Below are positions 28,103 to 37,453 of a stretch of 64,000 nucleotides of DNA, one piece after another. The notes beneath the pieces are model-generated. The model was not told the origin of the DNA, did no database searches, and saw only the letters and a list, made by a program, of their open reading frames with translations. The stretch comes from JABDIY01 sp963803875. Lineage in GTDB: Bacteria; Actinomycetota; Acidimicrobiia; Acidimicrobiales; SZUA-35. A program made the translations under genes and the position numbers. The stretch is from NCBI GenBank assembly GCA_963803875.1, contig CAWDOA010000008.1:186001-250000 (forward strand), given 5' to 3'. How positions within the stretch are numbered: the stretch's first letter is position 1; every line of letters begins with the position of its first letter.

Positions 28103-29122
28103 TTAAACCGGCGTGAAGACCGCCCGAAAATCATCGACGATCGATGATGCTGCCATTTCGGTCGTGGTGCGAATGGCGTTGGCGATGGTGTCAGCGTCTG
28201 AGGAACCGTGGGAGATCACCGAGACTCCTTTGGTACCGCACAACATCGCAGCACCGATCAGATTGGGGTCGAGCACCTTGAACAACGGATCCAGTATCGG
28301 ATCGATGATCGGTGCGGTAGCCGCAATCTCGGGGCCCGACACCAGCGCAGCTCGTATTGCGTCGAGGGCGATCCGGACCGTGCCCTCGAGAGATTTCAAC
28401 ACGACGTTCCCGGTGAAACCGTCGGCCACCATCACGTCGGCGTCACCGGTCATGAGGTCTCGACCTTCCAGATTCCCAACGAACTCGGCGCCGCAGCTCC
28501 CGGCCCAATCGGTGGACTCGAACAACTCGAGGGCTTCTTTCACCAGCGAATTTCCCTTACCAGCCTCTTCGCCGATCGTGAGAATGGCAACCTTCGGCAC
28601 TGCGATGCCGAACCGGGACCGCGCATAAACCGCCCCAAGCTGGCCGAACTGCACGAGCATCTCCGGAGTTGCGTCGGGATTGGCGCCACAATCGAGCAAC
28701 GAGCACGGCGTGGAGCCCAGCACGGGGAATGGCACTGCGATGGCCGGTCGGGAAACACCTCTGATCCGACCGATTCGCAGGAGACTGGCAGCCATAGCGG
28801 CTCCGGTGTTGCCCGCTGAGAGGAGCGCGGCGGCATCACCGTCGCGTACCGCTTCCGCAGCTCGGACGATGCTGCTGTCCTTCATGCGGCGCACGCTCGA
28901 GGCCGGTTCGGCTCCCATCGCTATCACCTCGGACGCATGGCGCACCGAGATCAGCCGGTGTCGGTCGAGCGAAGGGTCGATCTTGGCGATTGCGGATGCG
29001 TCGCCTACCAGCAAGGAGGAGACGTTGTCGCGTTCGGCGGCGAGCAGCGCACCTTCCACCACGGATCGGGGCGCGAAGTCACCGCCCATGGCATCAACAG
29101 CGACCGGGAGCGGACGAGTCAC
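28103..29122 (-). CDS. plsX: Phosphate acyltransferase PlsX
   Basis: A 339-residue enzyme that makes acyl-phosphate from acyl-ACP for membrane phospholipid synthesis. Family motifs visible are VAVDAMGGDFAP at the N-terminus, LLSAGNTGA near 100, LLDCGANPDATPE, and VADGFTGNVVLKS. Length is normal for the family. The upstream neighbour rpmF and the downstream acpP match the usual rpmF-plsX-acpP grouping, although a sensor kinase is inserted before acpP. Confidence 0.95.
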   Translation of the reverse strand: MTRPLPVAVDAMGGDFAPRSVVEGALLAAERDNVSSLLVGDASAIAKIDPSLDRHRLISVRHASEVIAMGAEPASSVRRMKDSSIVRAAEAVRDGDAAALLSAGNTGAAMAASLLRIGRIRGVSRPAIAVPFPVLGSTPCSLLDCGANPDATPEMLVQFGQLGAVYARSRFGIAVPKVAILTIGEEAGKGNSLVKEALELFESTDWAGSCGAEFVGNLEGRDLMTGDADVMVADGFTGNVVLKSLEGTVRIALDAIRAALVSGPEIAATAPIIDPILDPLFKVLDPNLIGAAMLCGTKGVSVISHGSSDADTIANAIRTTTEMAASSIVDDFRAVFTPV

Positions 29123-29149
29123 GTGGGTTGACGGTCAGAGCGTGCGAAA

Positions 29150-29326
29150 CTAGATATCGACGACTTGGCGGCCTTTGTAATAGCCGCAGCTCTGACAAGC
29201 TCGATGCGGGAGCTTCATGGCGCCGCACTGGGTACAGCGGCTCTTGGGCGCAGCCCCGACGGACCAGGCCGAAGCACGACGGCTGCGGGTTTTGGACTTG
29301 GATGTCTTTTTCTTGGGAACAGCCAT
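29150..29326 (-). CDS. rpmF: 50S ribosomal protein L32
   Basis: A 58-residue protein starting MAVPKKKTSKSKTR, the hallmark N-terminus of L32. A four-cysteine zinc ribbon (Cys31-x2-Cys34 and Cys44-x2-Cys47: CTQCG ... CQSCGYYKG) marks the zinc-binding form. The gene lies between the YceD/DUF177 gene and plsX, the classic arrangement. Confidence 0.95.
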   Translation of the reverse strand: MAVPKKKTSKSKTRSRRASAWSVGAAPKSRCTQCGAMKLPHRACQSCGYYKGRQVVDI

Positions 29327-29434
29327 TGCTCAAACCTTGTTAGATCGACCGGTAATCGTACCGTCGCAGATTCGCGGCACCTACCTCAGATCAACTATGT
29401 GGGCTGGTGGGTCGGGCCGGTCGGTCAGGCCCAC

Positions 29435-29956
29435 CTAGTCGAGCTTCAGATCACCAAGAGCGGCCCAACGGGGATCGCCCACAGGCTGGCTCGGTGCATC
29501 GGGATCGACCGGCCGCTCCCCCACGCCGGGCAGGTACCGTTCGGGATCAGGTCCTTGACATGCATCGCCGCACAGCGGCGACAGCGGCAGCGAGGCCATG
29601 GCTGTGTCGTGAATGACCTGATCGAGAATCACTGTTTCACCGTCGAAGGGAATCAGGTCGCCGCCCGGCTCGACTCCCACTTGGAAGATCTCGTCGACGA
29701 ACGATCGCTCACAGCCGGTCACCGGCTCCAGGCAGCGGCGGCAATCGGCGATCCAGTGGACTGTCAGATAGCCGGTGACCGAAACCCCTCGCTCGACCGA
29801 CTCGATCGTCAACGTTCCGGTGACGGGCTCAGAGGTCGTGCGGGTGGCGATCACTTCAAGTTGGGGCAGCTTCTGCTCGACATCGACTGTGAGCCGTTGG
29901 CCAAGCCGCTGCCGGAGTGAGCCTACGTGGACGCGATGCTGAGAGCGGGAGGCCAT
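29435..29956 (-). CDS. YceD/DUF177 family protein
   Basis: A 173-residue DUF177 (YceD) protein. The family pattern is visible: CRRCLEPVTG in the middle, LPLSPLCGDACQG, and the C-terminal DPRWAALGDL. Homologues are encoded directly upstream of rpmF, as here, and in plants are linked to 23S rRNA accumulation. A ribosome-assembly role is likely by association. The start is the ATG at 29956. Confidence 0.88.
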   Translation of the reverse strand: MASRSQHRVHVGSLRQRLGQRLTVDVEQKLPQLEVIATRTTSEPVTGTLTIESVERGVSVTGYLTVHWIADCRRCLEPVTGCERSFVDEIFQVGVEPGGDLIPFDGETVILDQVIHDTAMASLPLSPLCGDACQGPDPERYLPGVGERPVDPDAPSQPVGDPRWAALGDLKLD

Positions 29957-29965
29957 GGCCCGGGC

Positions 29966-30625
29966 CTAACTTGCAGGCGGGGGAGGTGGCGGCTGGTTGG
30001 CCTGTACGCCCTGGTTGGGCGTGACCTCGCCCTCGATCGCCGCCGAGCCCAAGAGTTTCTCGCGGCCCTGTTGAAGCGTGCGTGAGGTACGTTCGAGCAC
30101 CGCCTCGAAACTGGCCAGCTTGTGATCGCAGTAGTCCTCCACACGGCGCTGCAGCGTCCGAGCGTCGGCGCGAGCCTCGGCCACGATTTGACGGGCACGG
30201 GCTTCGGCAGCCCGGGTGATCTCCTGCCGTTCGATCATGCGCGACACCTGAGCGCGACCTTGATCGATGATTTCTTGCCGCTCTTGGCGAGCCTGGGCCA
30301 GGAACTCTTCCTTTTCCTTCAAGAGCCAGCGGGCCCGGCGAAGCTCTTCTGGAAGCGCCTCGCGGATCTCTTCGAGCACCTCGAGCAGTTCGCCCTTGTT
30401 GACCTTGACTGTTGAGGACATCGGGAGTGGACGGCCGGCGGCAACCATTCCAATTGCCTCGTCGATAAGCGCTTCCAACTCCGGCACTGAGTACTGTTCG
30501 CTGGCGCTGGCGCTGAGATCGATCGAGGGATCGGCACCGTCGGTGAGGTCGAGAACCGGCTCGGCGACGGGGGGATACTGATCGGACGAGGCATAGTCGT
30601 ACGGCGTTGTCCGTTGATCGGTCAT
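29966..30625 (-). CDS. Coiled-coil protein, DivIVA/F-type-ATPase-b-like
   Basis: A 219-residue soluble protein without a clear family name. Residues about 55-90 form a short ordered region that includes ELEALIDEAIGMV. A long charged coiled coil (about 90-200; EEFLAQARQERQEIIDQG, AEARARQIVAEARADA) follows, like DivIVA or ATP-synthase b-subunit helices. The C-terminus is Pro-rich. The start ATG overlaps the coaD stop (ATGA), so it is coupled to coaD. A role in cell-envelope or septum scaffolding is only a guess. Confidence 0.65.
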   Translation of the reverse strand: MTDQRTTPYDYASSDQYPPVAEPVLDLTDGADPSIDLSASASEQYSVPELEALIDEAIGMVAAGRPLPMSSTVKVNKGELLEVLEEIREALPEELRRARWLLKEKEEFLAQARQERQEIIDQGRAQVSRMIERQEITRAAEARARQIVAEARADARTLQRRVEDYCDHKLASFEAVLERTSRTLQQGREKLLGSAAIEGEVTPNQGVQANQPPPPPPAS

Positions 30626-31134
30626 TGTCCCAACGCTCCTGTCTTTCGTTGCATGGCGTCCCATACAGGTTGAGGAACCAGTGAGGAGATATCGCCCCCA
30701 CGTATTCCTATCTCCCGAAGATACCTGCTGGCGACCAACGCCGCAGCGCCAACGCCTGGTACAAACATGGTTTGTATGCCGCCGGTCTCGGCGTTGGTGT
30801 TGGCTTGCACCATCTCTGAATCGAGATCGGTGGCGGTGCGGATGCCCTTCACGAGAACGTCGGCACCGTGGGCCTTCGCCGCCACCGTCACGAGCCCATC
30901 GAAGGTCGTGACCTCCACGTTCGGCAGTTCGGCGGTCGAATCAGAAATCATCTTCACCCGTTCTTCCACCGTGAACATGCCCGACGGTTTGGCGGGGTTG
31001 TAGCCGACCGCAACGAAGACGGTGTCAAAAAGCGAAGTTGCGACGCGCACGATCGCAAGGTGTCCGTTGTGGAAAGGATCAAAGGACCCCGGGAGGAAAG
31101 CGGCGGGCATAGCGACGCCCATATCGTAGTGCAT
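30622..31134 (-). CDS. coaD: Phosphopantetheine adenylyltransferase
   Basis: A 170-residue enzyme of CoA biosynthesis (4'-phosphopantetheine to dephospho-CoA). The nucleotidyltransferase motif GSFDPFHNGHL is at residues 16-26, KGIRTATDLDSE follows mid-protein, and ISSLVP is near the C-terminus in place of the common ISST. The frame is open far upstream, but the ATG at 31134 has AGAGG nine bases before it. An ATG at 31110 is the alternative. It is downstream of rsmD, as in many bacteria. Confidence 0.92.
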   Translation of the reverse strand: MHYDMGVAMPAAFLPGSFDPFHNGHLAIVRVATSLFDTVFVAVGYNPAKPSGMFTVEERVKMISDSTAELPNVEVTTFDGLVTVAAKAHGADVLVKGIRTATDLDSEMVQANTNAETGGIQTMFVPGVGAAALVASRYLREIGIRGGDISSLVPQPVWDAMQRKTGALGQ

Positions 31135-31159
31135 TGGCGAGCCTCTTACGGGAGCATCA

Positions 31160-31702
31160 CTACCCGACGCGTTTGGCCAACACAACCTGTGGTCGACCAT
31201 AGGATCGGCGTCGAAGCTCCTCCCATTGGGCCGTGAGCTGGACTTCTCCCTCGGCATGAGCCACCAAGAGGTCACCAGGGATCAGTGGCAGCAGCTCGAG
31301 CCAGGGATCATCGGCATAGGGAGGATCACAAAAGACAAGGTCGAAGTGCTCATGGGTCCCGAAGGAACCAACAACGGACAGAACATCGCGAATCAGCACC
31401 GAAGCGCGATCGGCACAACCGATGGTGTCCAGGTTCTGCTGAAGAATCCCCGCCGCATCCTTGTTCTTCTCGACGAAGACCACTTCGGCCGCTCCCCGGC
31501 TGAGGCACTCGAGCCCAAACGAGCCCGCTCCCGCAAACAGATCGAGCACGCGGACCCCCTCGAGCCCGGGCGAGCCGTCGGCCATGCGGAGGCTGAGAAT
31601 CATGTTGAAGATGGCGGTCTTGGCCCTGTCCGGAATCGGTCGTGTGCCCGAATCGGGGACCTTGAGCTTGCGCCCCTTCGCACTGCCGCTGATGATTCTC
31701 AT
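31160..31702 (-). CDS. rsmD: 16S rRNA (guanine(966)-N(2))-methyltransferase RsmD
   Basis: A 180-residue SAM-dependent methyltransferase. The N-terminal MRIISGSAKGRKL motif, the SAM-binding stretch VLDLFAGAGSFGLECLSRGA and the catalytic FCDPPY tetrad region are all present. It overlaps recG by the four bases ATGA and precedes coaD, the common recG-rsmD-coaD order. Confidence 0.93.
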   Translation of the reverse strand: MRIISGSAKGRKLKVPDSGTRPIPDRAKTAIFNMILSLRMADGSPGLEGVRVLDLFAGAGSFGLECLSRGAAEVVFVEKNKDAAGILQQNLDTIGCADRASVLIRDVLSVVGSFGTHEHFDLVFCDPPYADDPWLELLPLIPGDLLVAHAEGEVQLTAQWEELRRRSYGRPQVVLAKRVG

Positions 31703-33852
31703 CCTTTGAGCAGGAATTCTTCGTCGTTGTCTTCGGCCAGCAGCGCCAGCTCATCGGCGAGGTCGGGGTGGCGGGAAAGGTCGTGATCGGAGTCGAGCAG
31801 CCGTATCGCGGCCGTGCGGGCGTCGATGACCACTTGACGATCTCGACCCAGGCTGGCGATCTTGAGGTCGTTGCGACCCTTCTGCCGCTCCCCCAGAATC
31901 GTTCCCTCTCCCCGCAGATCGAGATCGGTTTCGGCTAGTTCGAACCCGTCGGTTGAGTTCACAATGGCCTCGATCCGGCTCTGCCCGTCGGCGGTCGTCG
32001 GGCTGGCTACCAGCCAGCAGACCGAGGCGTGGCCCCCACGGCCGACCCGGCCCCGCAACTGATGGAGCTGGGCGATACCGAAGCGGTCGGCGTCGAGGAT
32101 CACCATGGTGGTCGCGTTGGGAACATCAACACCGACCTCGATCACCGTGGTGGAAACGAGCACATCGAGATCGCCAGCCCGGAATTGCTCCATCACGGCG
32201 TCCTTGTCCTCACTCGAAACCCGACCATGCATCAAACCGACGTGCAGTCCTTCGAGCTCCCTGGCAACAAGCCGTTGGTAGGTCTCCTCCGCCGACGCAA
32301 CTTCGAGTTTTTCCGATTCGTCGATCAAAGGACACACCACGTAGGCCTGTCGGCCGGTGGCCACCGAGCTTCGAATATCACTCCACATTTCCTCCAGTTG
32401 AAGCGGCGGCGCGCCGTCGAGGGTGCCCGGTGCCTCAACATGGTGGGTGAGGATGGGTGTACGGCCCGGGGGTAGCTCGTCCAGAACCGACACATCGAGA
32501 TCGCCGTAGACGGTCATGGCAGCAGTGCGAGGTATGGGAGTCGCGGTCATCACCAACACATCGGGAACGCTGCCGTCACTGTTTTTGTCGCGCAACGCCG
32601 CCCGCTGCTCGACCCCGAAACGGTGTTGCTCGTCGATCACGATCGATCCCAGTGAATGGAACTGAACCTTCTCCTGCAGCAGCGCATGGGTGCCGATCAC
32701 GATGTCGGTGAGTCCACCTGTCAGACCACCGAGTATTCGTTTGCGGTCCGGGCCCGAGGTGCGGCTGGTGAGCAACTCGACCGTGAGCGGTCGGGTGCCT
32801 AGCAGGCTGGACGGTTCTGGAACTTCCAGTCCATCGAGCAGCCGACGGATTCCGAGGTGATGCTGTTCAGCCAAGACCTCGGTGGGAGCCATCAGCGCAC
32901 CCTGATGGCCGCCATCGACAGCTGTGAGCATCGACGCAACCGCCACAAGGGTTTTGCCAGAACCAACATCACCCTGGAGCAGGCGGTGCATGGGCATCGA
33001 GGAAACCAAATCGTCGGTGATCTCACCGATCGTCCGTTTCTGAGCATCGGTCAGTGGAAAGGGCAGTCGGTCGAAGAAGGAACGAACCAGCGGCCCGTCG
33101 GCCCGATGCTGGACACCACGTTGAGTTGTCTCGAGGTGCCGTTTGCGTCGGACCAGGGCGACCTGCATACGAAAGAGTTCGTCGAAGATCAACCGTCGTC
33201 GAGCCGCAGAGATCTGTTCGTGGCTCTCGGGTAGGTGTATCCCGAGGACGGCCGAGGACCGGTCGGTCATACCTCGCTCGGACAAGATCCAGGCCGGAAG
33301 AGGATCCACCAGTGACCGCGCGTCCTCGTTGGTGATCGTGCGACGCAGCGCCTCGCCGATGTACCGAAACAGATCGGCGCTGCTGACGCCGGCCTTTTCA
33401 CTCTGGGGGTACACGGGAATGATCGTTCCGGTCTGGTCGCCGACCAGGTCTACCACGGGACTGGTCATCTGTGGCCGGCCCCTGAAGTTCTCCATCTTTC
33501 CGAACACGATGGCCTCCAGACCCGGCTGGAGTTGCCGTTCCCGCCACCGCTGGTTGAAAAACGTGAGCGTCATTCGGCTCTGTCCGTCGGTGACGGTGCT
33601 GGTGACCATCACCCGGTTCCCCCGCAAGCGACGAAGGTCCGTATTGATCACGGTGACGACGATGGTGGCCTGTTCGCCCTCCATGAGATCGGCGATGGCG
33701 GCCTGGCGAGTGCGGTCGAGGTATCGGCGGGGGTAGTGGGTGAGGAGGTCACCGAGGGTGAACAGATCCATCTTGTGAAGCGCGCCTTTGCGCTTGGGAC
33801 CAACGCCCCGAAGCTTCTCCACGTCGATCGCGTACAGCTCGCGAACGCTCAT
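31699..33852 (-). CDS. recG: ATP-dependent DNA helicase RecG
   Basis: About 717 residues. RecG reverses stalled replication forks. It has an N-terminal wedge/OB-fold region (LRGVGPKRKGALHKM, THYPRRYLDR), Walker A GDVGSGKT, an IDEQHRFGV motif in place of DEAH, MTATPIPRT (motif III), and motifs V-VI (STTVIEVGVDVPNATTM, QLRGRVGRGG). Two starts are possible: ATG 33852 (chosen for the MSVRELYAID N-terminus) or GTG 33873. It is the first gene of the recG-rsmD-coaD group and is divergent from the MFS gene. Confidence 0.94.
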   Translation of the reverse strand: MSVRELYAIDVEKLRGVGPKRKGALHKMDLFTLGDLLTHYPRRYLDRTRQAAIADLMEGEQATIVVTVINTDLRRLRGNRVMVTSTVTDGQSRMTLTFFNQRWRERQLQPGLEAIVFGKMENFRGRPQMTSPVVDLVGDQTGTIIPVYPQSEKAGVSSADLFRYIGEALRRTITNEDARSLVDPLPAWILSERGMTDRSSAVLGIHLPESHEQISAARRRLIFDELFRMQVALVRRKRHLETTQRGVQHRADGPLVRSFFDRLPFPLTDAQKRTIGEITDDLVSSMPMHRLLQGDVGSGKTLVAVASMLTAVDGGHQGALMAPTEVLAEQHHLGIRRLLDGLEVPEPSSLLGTRPLTVELLTSRTSGPDRKRILGGLTGGLTDIVIGTHALLQEKVQFHSLGSIVIDEQHRFGVEQRAALRDKNSDGSVPDVLVMTATPIPRTAAMTVYGDLDVSVLDELPPGRTPILTHHVEAPGTLDGAPPLQLEEMWSDIRSSVATGRQAYVVCPLIDESEKLEVASAEETYQRLVARELEGLHVGLMHGRVSSEDKDAVMEQFRAGDLDVLVSTTVIEVGVDVPNATTMVILDADRFGIAQLHQLRGRVGRGGHASVCWLVASPTTADGQSRIEAIVNSTDGFELAETDLDLRGEGTILGERQKGRNDLKIASLGRDRQVVIDARTAAIRLLDSDHDLSRHPDLADELALLAEDNDEEFLLKG

Positions 33853-33997
33853 CGGATTGGACCGATTGCCCACGTCCTCAACCTACCCGGACCGTGTGAC
33901 TCCCTCGCTCCACCACCTCAAACCTTCGACGTTCGACAGCCCCAAGATTGCTGTTGGTCGCGGCGGCGTCAATGGTGGGTTGGGTACCTTGGACCCG

Positions 33998-35188
33998 GTG
34001 GCAGTCGATCAGCTTCTCACCGGTTCCGGTGATCTAACGCCTACCGAGAACCGCGCACTTCGCTCGGTGGCGGCGCTGTTCTGGATGAATGGTGCGGTCG
34101 TTGCTTCCTATGTGCCGCGGCTGCCGGGGATTCGTGATCGGCTGGGCCTCGATCTGGCCACCATCGGCACCATCCTCGCTGTCGCCACCGGAGCTGGACT
34201 GCTGGGGAGCATCGCAGTCGGACCAGTTCTGGAACGCCTGACAACGAAGAAGGTGATGATTGCCGGTGCCCTCACGCTCACGGCGGTGTTGCCTCTCGTG
34301 AGCCTCGTTCCGAGCGTTTGGACGCTGCTGCTGGTCCTCGTCGTGCTCTCCATCGCTGACGTCTTCACCGATGTCGCCATGAATGTCCAGGGATCGTTTC
34401 TCAGTTCACGACGGTCGGTACCGGTGATGCAGCGGCTTCATGCGATGTGGAGTTTGGGAACCGTGGTCGGCGGCATCGTCGCGGCTGCGATGGCGTCCTT
34501 GAGGATCGACCTCACGGTTCATCTCCTCGGCGCTTCTTCAATTCTCCTGCTCACGCTGGTCTATGTCGCACCCGGCCTACTGCCCCGTGACACACGTCCC
34601 GGTGAAGACGAGGTCGGACGCAAAACAACCGGGGCTGCGTGGGGTGTTGTGCTCATCTTCGCCGCCCTGGGGGCTGCCGCCATCGTCCCTGAGATGATCA
34701 ACAGCGACTGGGCCGCCTTCCGCCTGACCGATGATCTCGGGACATCGAATGGAGTGGCGGGACTGGGCTACGTCGCGTTCACCACCGGAATGGTGGCCGG
34801 ACGACTTCTCGGCGACAGCGTGGTTCACCGGCTCGGTCACCAGAGAGTTCTGCGAGCCGCCACCATCCTGGCGGCGGTCGGGATCGGAACGGCCTCGCTG
34901 CTTCCTTGGGTACTCACGGTGTTTGTCGGGCTGTTCGTGACCGGCCTGGGAGTCTCGGTGATGTTTCCGGAGCTGTACGACGCGGCAGCGCAAGACGCTC
35001 GTCCCGGCAAGGCGTTGGGAGGGCTCACCGCAGGCTCCCGAATCGCGCTGCTCGGAGCACCCCTGCTGGTCGGTGTTCTCGCCGATACCGAAGCGTTCAC
35101 GGTCGGAGCAGCGGTCGCCGTCGCCACAATCCCGGGTGCGGTGGTCGTTCTCTGGCTATCGGGGCGTCTCGACCGACGTGGCACTTGA
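33998..35188 (+). CDS. Major facilitator superfamily transporter
   Basis: A 396-residue protein with about 12 hydrophobic helices and no signal peptide. The MFS loop between helices 2 and 3 is visible as GPVLERLTTKKVM, and helix 7-9 features such as GRLLGDSVVHRLG repeat the motif in the second half. It most resembles the YbjJ-like group of uncharacterised MFS proteins. The GTG start at 33998 is chosen because upstream codons are not protein-like. It ends seven bases before the rlmG GTG. Confidence 0.8.
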   Translation: MAVDQLLTGSGDLTPTENRALRSVAALFWMNGAVVASYVPRLPGIRDRLGLDLATIGTILAVATGAGLLGSIAVGPVLERLTTKKVMIAGALTLTAVLPLVSLVPSVWTLLLVLVVLSIADVFTDVAMNVQGSFLSSRRSVPVMQRLHAMWSLGTVVGGIVAAAMASLRIDLTVHLLGASSILLLTLVYVAPGLLPRDTRPGEDEVGRKTTGAAWGVVLIFAALGAAAIVPEMINSDWAAFRLTDDLGTSNGVAGLGYVAFTTGMVAGRLLGDSVVHRLGHQRVLRAATILAAVGIGTASLLPWVLTVFVGLFVTGLGVSVMFPELYDAAAQDARPGKALGGLTAGSRIALLGAPLLVGVLADTEAFTVGAAVAVATIPGAVVVLWLSGRLDRRGT

Positions 35189-35195
35189 GACAATT

Positions 35196-36318
35196 GTGAG
35201 TTCGTTCGAGACCGATCTGGAGGTACCGCAGGGACAGTTCCATCTGTTGCGTCCCGGGGCCACGCCGCGCAACCCGCTTCGGGCCTGGGATGCTGCTGAT
35301 GACTACCTACTGCAGAAACCTGTCTCTGTCCGGACAGAGGACGGTCATCTTCAACGACGGGTTTGGAGCGCTGACCGTTGCTCTCGCCGAACACGGCCCG
35401 ACATCGGTAAGCGACTCGCTCTTGAGCCACCGAGCAACGGCCGCCAATCTCGCAGCCAACAACCGGTTTGCCGAGCTCCGCTCCTCCACCGAGCCGGTGG
35501 TCGGCCCGATCGATCTGGTCGTGATCAAGGTGCCGAAGACGCTCGCGCTGTTGGAACACCAGCTGCGCACCATTCGGCCCGAATGCCACCGGGAAACAGT
35601 GGTGGTGGGTGCCGGAATGGTCAAACACATCCATACCTCCACTCTCGCCCTGTTCGAACAGATCATCGGTCCTACCACCACGTCACTGGCGAAGAAGAAG
35701 GCTCGCCTGATTCACGCCCGCTTCGACACCGACCTGACACCGGGTCCGAGTCCGTGGCCCCGAACTGTCGAGCTCGGCGAAGGTCACAGCATCATCGCCC
35801 ATCCCGGGGTCTTCGGCGGCACCAAGTTGGACATAGGCACGCGTGTTCTGTTGGCCAACCTGCCCGATGTCGACGACCCCGAGCGCAGCCATGTCGATGT
35901 GGTCGACCTCGGGTGCGGGAATGGGATTGTGGGCTCAACGATCGCATCGAACTCAAAGGCCTGCGTCACCTTTGTCGACGAGTCGTATCATGCGATCGCT
36001 TCGGCTCGGGCCACGTTTGGCCTCAACCATCCCGAACGCTCAGCAGAGTTTCTCGTAGATGACTGCGGCCAGGGTCTTTCCGACGCCGCGTTCGACCTTG
36101 TGCTGATCAACCCGCCCTTTCACGCCAGCCACGGGCTCACAGACGCAACCGCCTGGCAGATGTTCACCCAGTCACGACGAATCCTGCGTCCCGGCGGACA
36201 ACTACGAATCGTCGGCAATCGCCATCTTGGGTATCACACCAAGCTCAAACGACTCTTCGGTACGTGCGAGACGATCGCCAGTACCCCCAAGTTCGTGGTC
36301 CTCAGCGCCCGACTCTGA
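35196..36318 (+). CDS. rlmG: 23S rRNA guanine-N2 methyltransferase RlmG-like (frameshifted)
   Basis: Strong resemblance to E. coli RlmG (23S rRNA m2G1835) from end to end. The N-terminal NPLRAWDAADDYLL lies in one frame from GTG 35196. Then VIFNDGFGALTVALAEH, KVPKTLALLEHQLR, GPTTTSLAKKKARLI, the SAM motif VDLGCGNGIVG and the catalytic INPPFH lie in the next frame. The switch falls between about 35314 and 35340. Removing one base there gives 373 residues, close to the E. coli length of 378. RlmG is best known from gammaproteobacteria, so its presence here may reflect transfer. Confidence 0.82.
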
Positions 36319-36331
36319 GAGCGCGACCCAC

Positions 36332-36363
36332 CTGATTGATCTGGTCGCTAGTTGATCTGGTCG
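36332..36363 (-). repeat. 16-bp tandem duplication at the csp stop codon
   Basis: Two adjacent units, ctgattgatctggtcg (36332-36347) and ctagttgatctggtcg (36348-36363), differ at two positions. The second unit is the 3' end of the cold-shock-like gene including its stop codon; the first repeats it just beyond the stop. Confidence 0.8.
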
Positions 36364-36584
36364 ACCCAGGCGGGAGTGCCCATGTCGGTCTCGGAACCGA
36401 GCGTGAGACTCGTGGCGAGACTGGCGTCGTCGAGAACGAAATTCACTCGTTGACCAGGCCGCAGCATCCGAAACACTGAACCCTGTAACGCATTGGGAGC
36501 GAGATCGTAATCGGCAAGATCGGTGTCGCACATGATCACTCCGTCTCGGGTGATCGGATCGTAGGACTTCACCACTCCCTGCAT
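36348..36584 (-). CDS. Cold-shock-like domain protein
   Basis: A 78-residue protein resembling a divergent cold-shock domain: GVVKSYDPITRDGVIMCD at the start, then RMLRPGQRVNFVLDD. The aromatic RNP motifs of canonical CspA (KGFGFI, VFVH) are not conserved, so nucleic-acid binding is likely but unproven. It is convergent with rlmG and divergent from the secreted protease gene. Confidence 0.65.
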   Translation of the reverse strand: MQGVVKSYDPITRDGVIMCDTDLADYDLAPNALQGSVFRMLRPGQRVNFVLDDASLATSLTLGSETDMGTPAWVDQIN

Positions 36585-36646
36585 GCCACCGATGATAGGC
36601 GATTTCTCCGCTGAAGCGGCCGGCGCTATCTGCCGTTACACCGTCT

Positions 36647-37453
36647 GTGCGATCAAGCATCCTCGCCATCATCGTGACCGTCGGTGTCGCGCTCGTGGTT
36701 GCCCAGGCGAATAGCGACCTCGGCTCGGTCGACGAATGTGACGCCGAACGACTGGGCCGTCGGGCCTTCGGACCACTCTCGACCATCTACACCGTTGACG
36801 ATGGGGACCTGGCGGGGATCTGCCACGGTGTGGACGACCCGACCGTTTATGACGCGTGGGCCAACCTGACGCTCTTCACCACCCCCGAGGAACGAACTTC
36901 GATCGTCGGATTCGGCGGATTCCGCAACACCAGCCGCCGCGATGTTCTGGCCTATGCGACCGCTCTGGACAGGGACCACTCTCGATTCATGATCGTGGTG
37001 AACCTCGAAATGGTGGAACTCGATCCGTGGCTCGTGCGTCGCACAATGGCACACGAATTCGGCCATGTGCTCACCCGGTCCGCCCCGGGGATCGAGCGAT
37101 CCGGTTGCGGCGAATTCGGCTGTATTTCCAACACCAACTACATGGGGCTGTGGGTGGATCGGTTCTGGACTCAGGCCGAACTCGATTCGATCGAGAGCTA
37201 CACCGATGCCGCCGGCACCAACGCTCGCTGCCGCAGCAATGCCGGCTTTCCCTCGAACTACGCAGCGACGAATCCGTACGAAGACTTCTCAGAGTCCTTC
37301 GAATTCTTCCTCTTCAGCAATCGGGTGCCGACGTCGGTACAGCCGCGAATCCAGTTCCTGTCGAGCTTTCCCGAACTGGTGCGAATGCGGGATCGGATCA
37401 CCGCTGCCGGATACGCCGATACCCGCCGATTTGCCCAGAACTGCGGAAGCTAG
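36647..37453 (+). CDS. Secreted HEXXH metalloprotease-like protein
   Basis: A 268-residue protein with an N-terminal hydrophobic signal (ILAIIVTVGVALVVAQA). It is Cys-containing, consistent with export. The motif MAHEFGHVLT near residue 135 matches the zinc-binding HEXXH consensus. The downstream NPYEDFSESFEFFLF places a glutamate that could be the third ligand (gluzincin-like). No named family is recognised. The start is GTG 36647. Its end overlaps the convergent gene at 37450 by four bases. Confidence 0.65.
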   Translation: MRSSILAIIVTVGVALVVAQANSDLGSVDECDAERLGRRAFGPLSTIYTVDDGDLAGICHGVDDPTVYDAWANLTLFTTPEERTSIVGFGGFRNTSRRDVLAYATALDRDHSRFMIVVNLEMVELDPWLVRRTMAHEFGHVLTRSAPGIERSGCGEFGCISNTNYMGLWVDRFWTQAELDSIESYTDAAGTNARCRSNAGFPSNYAATNPYEDFSESFEFFLFSNRVPTSVQPRIQFLSSFPELVRMRDRITAAGYADTRRFAQNCGS

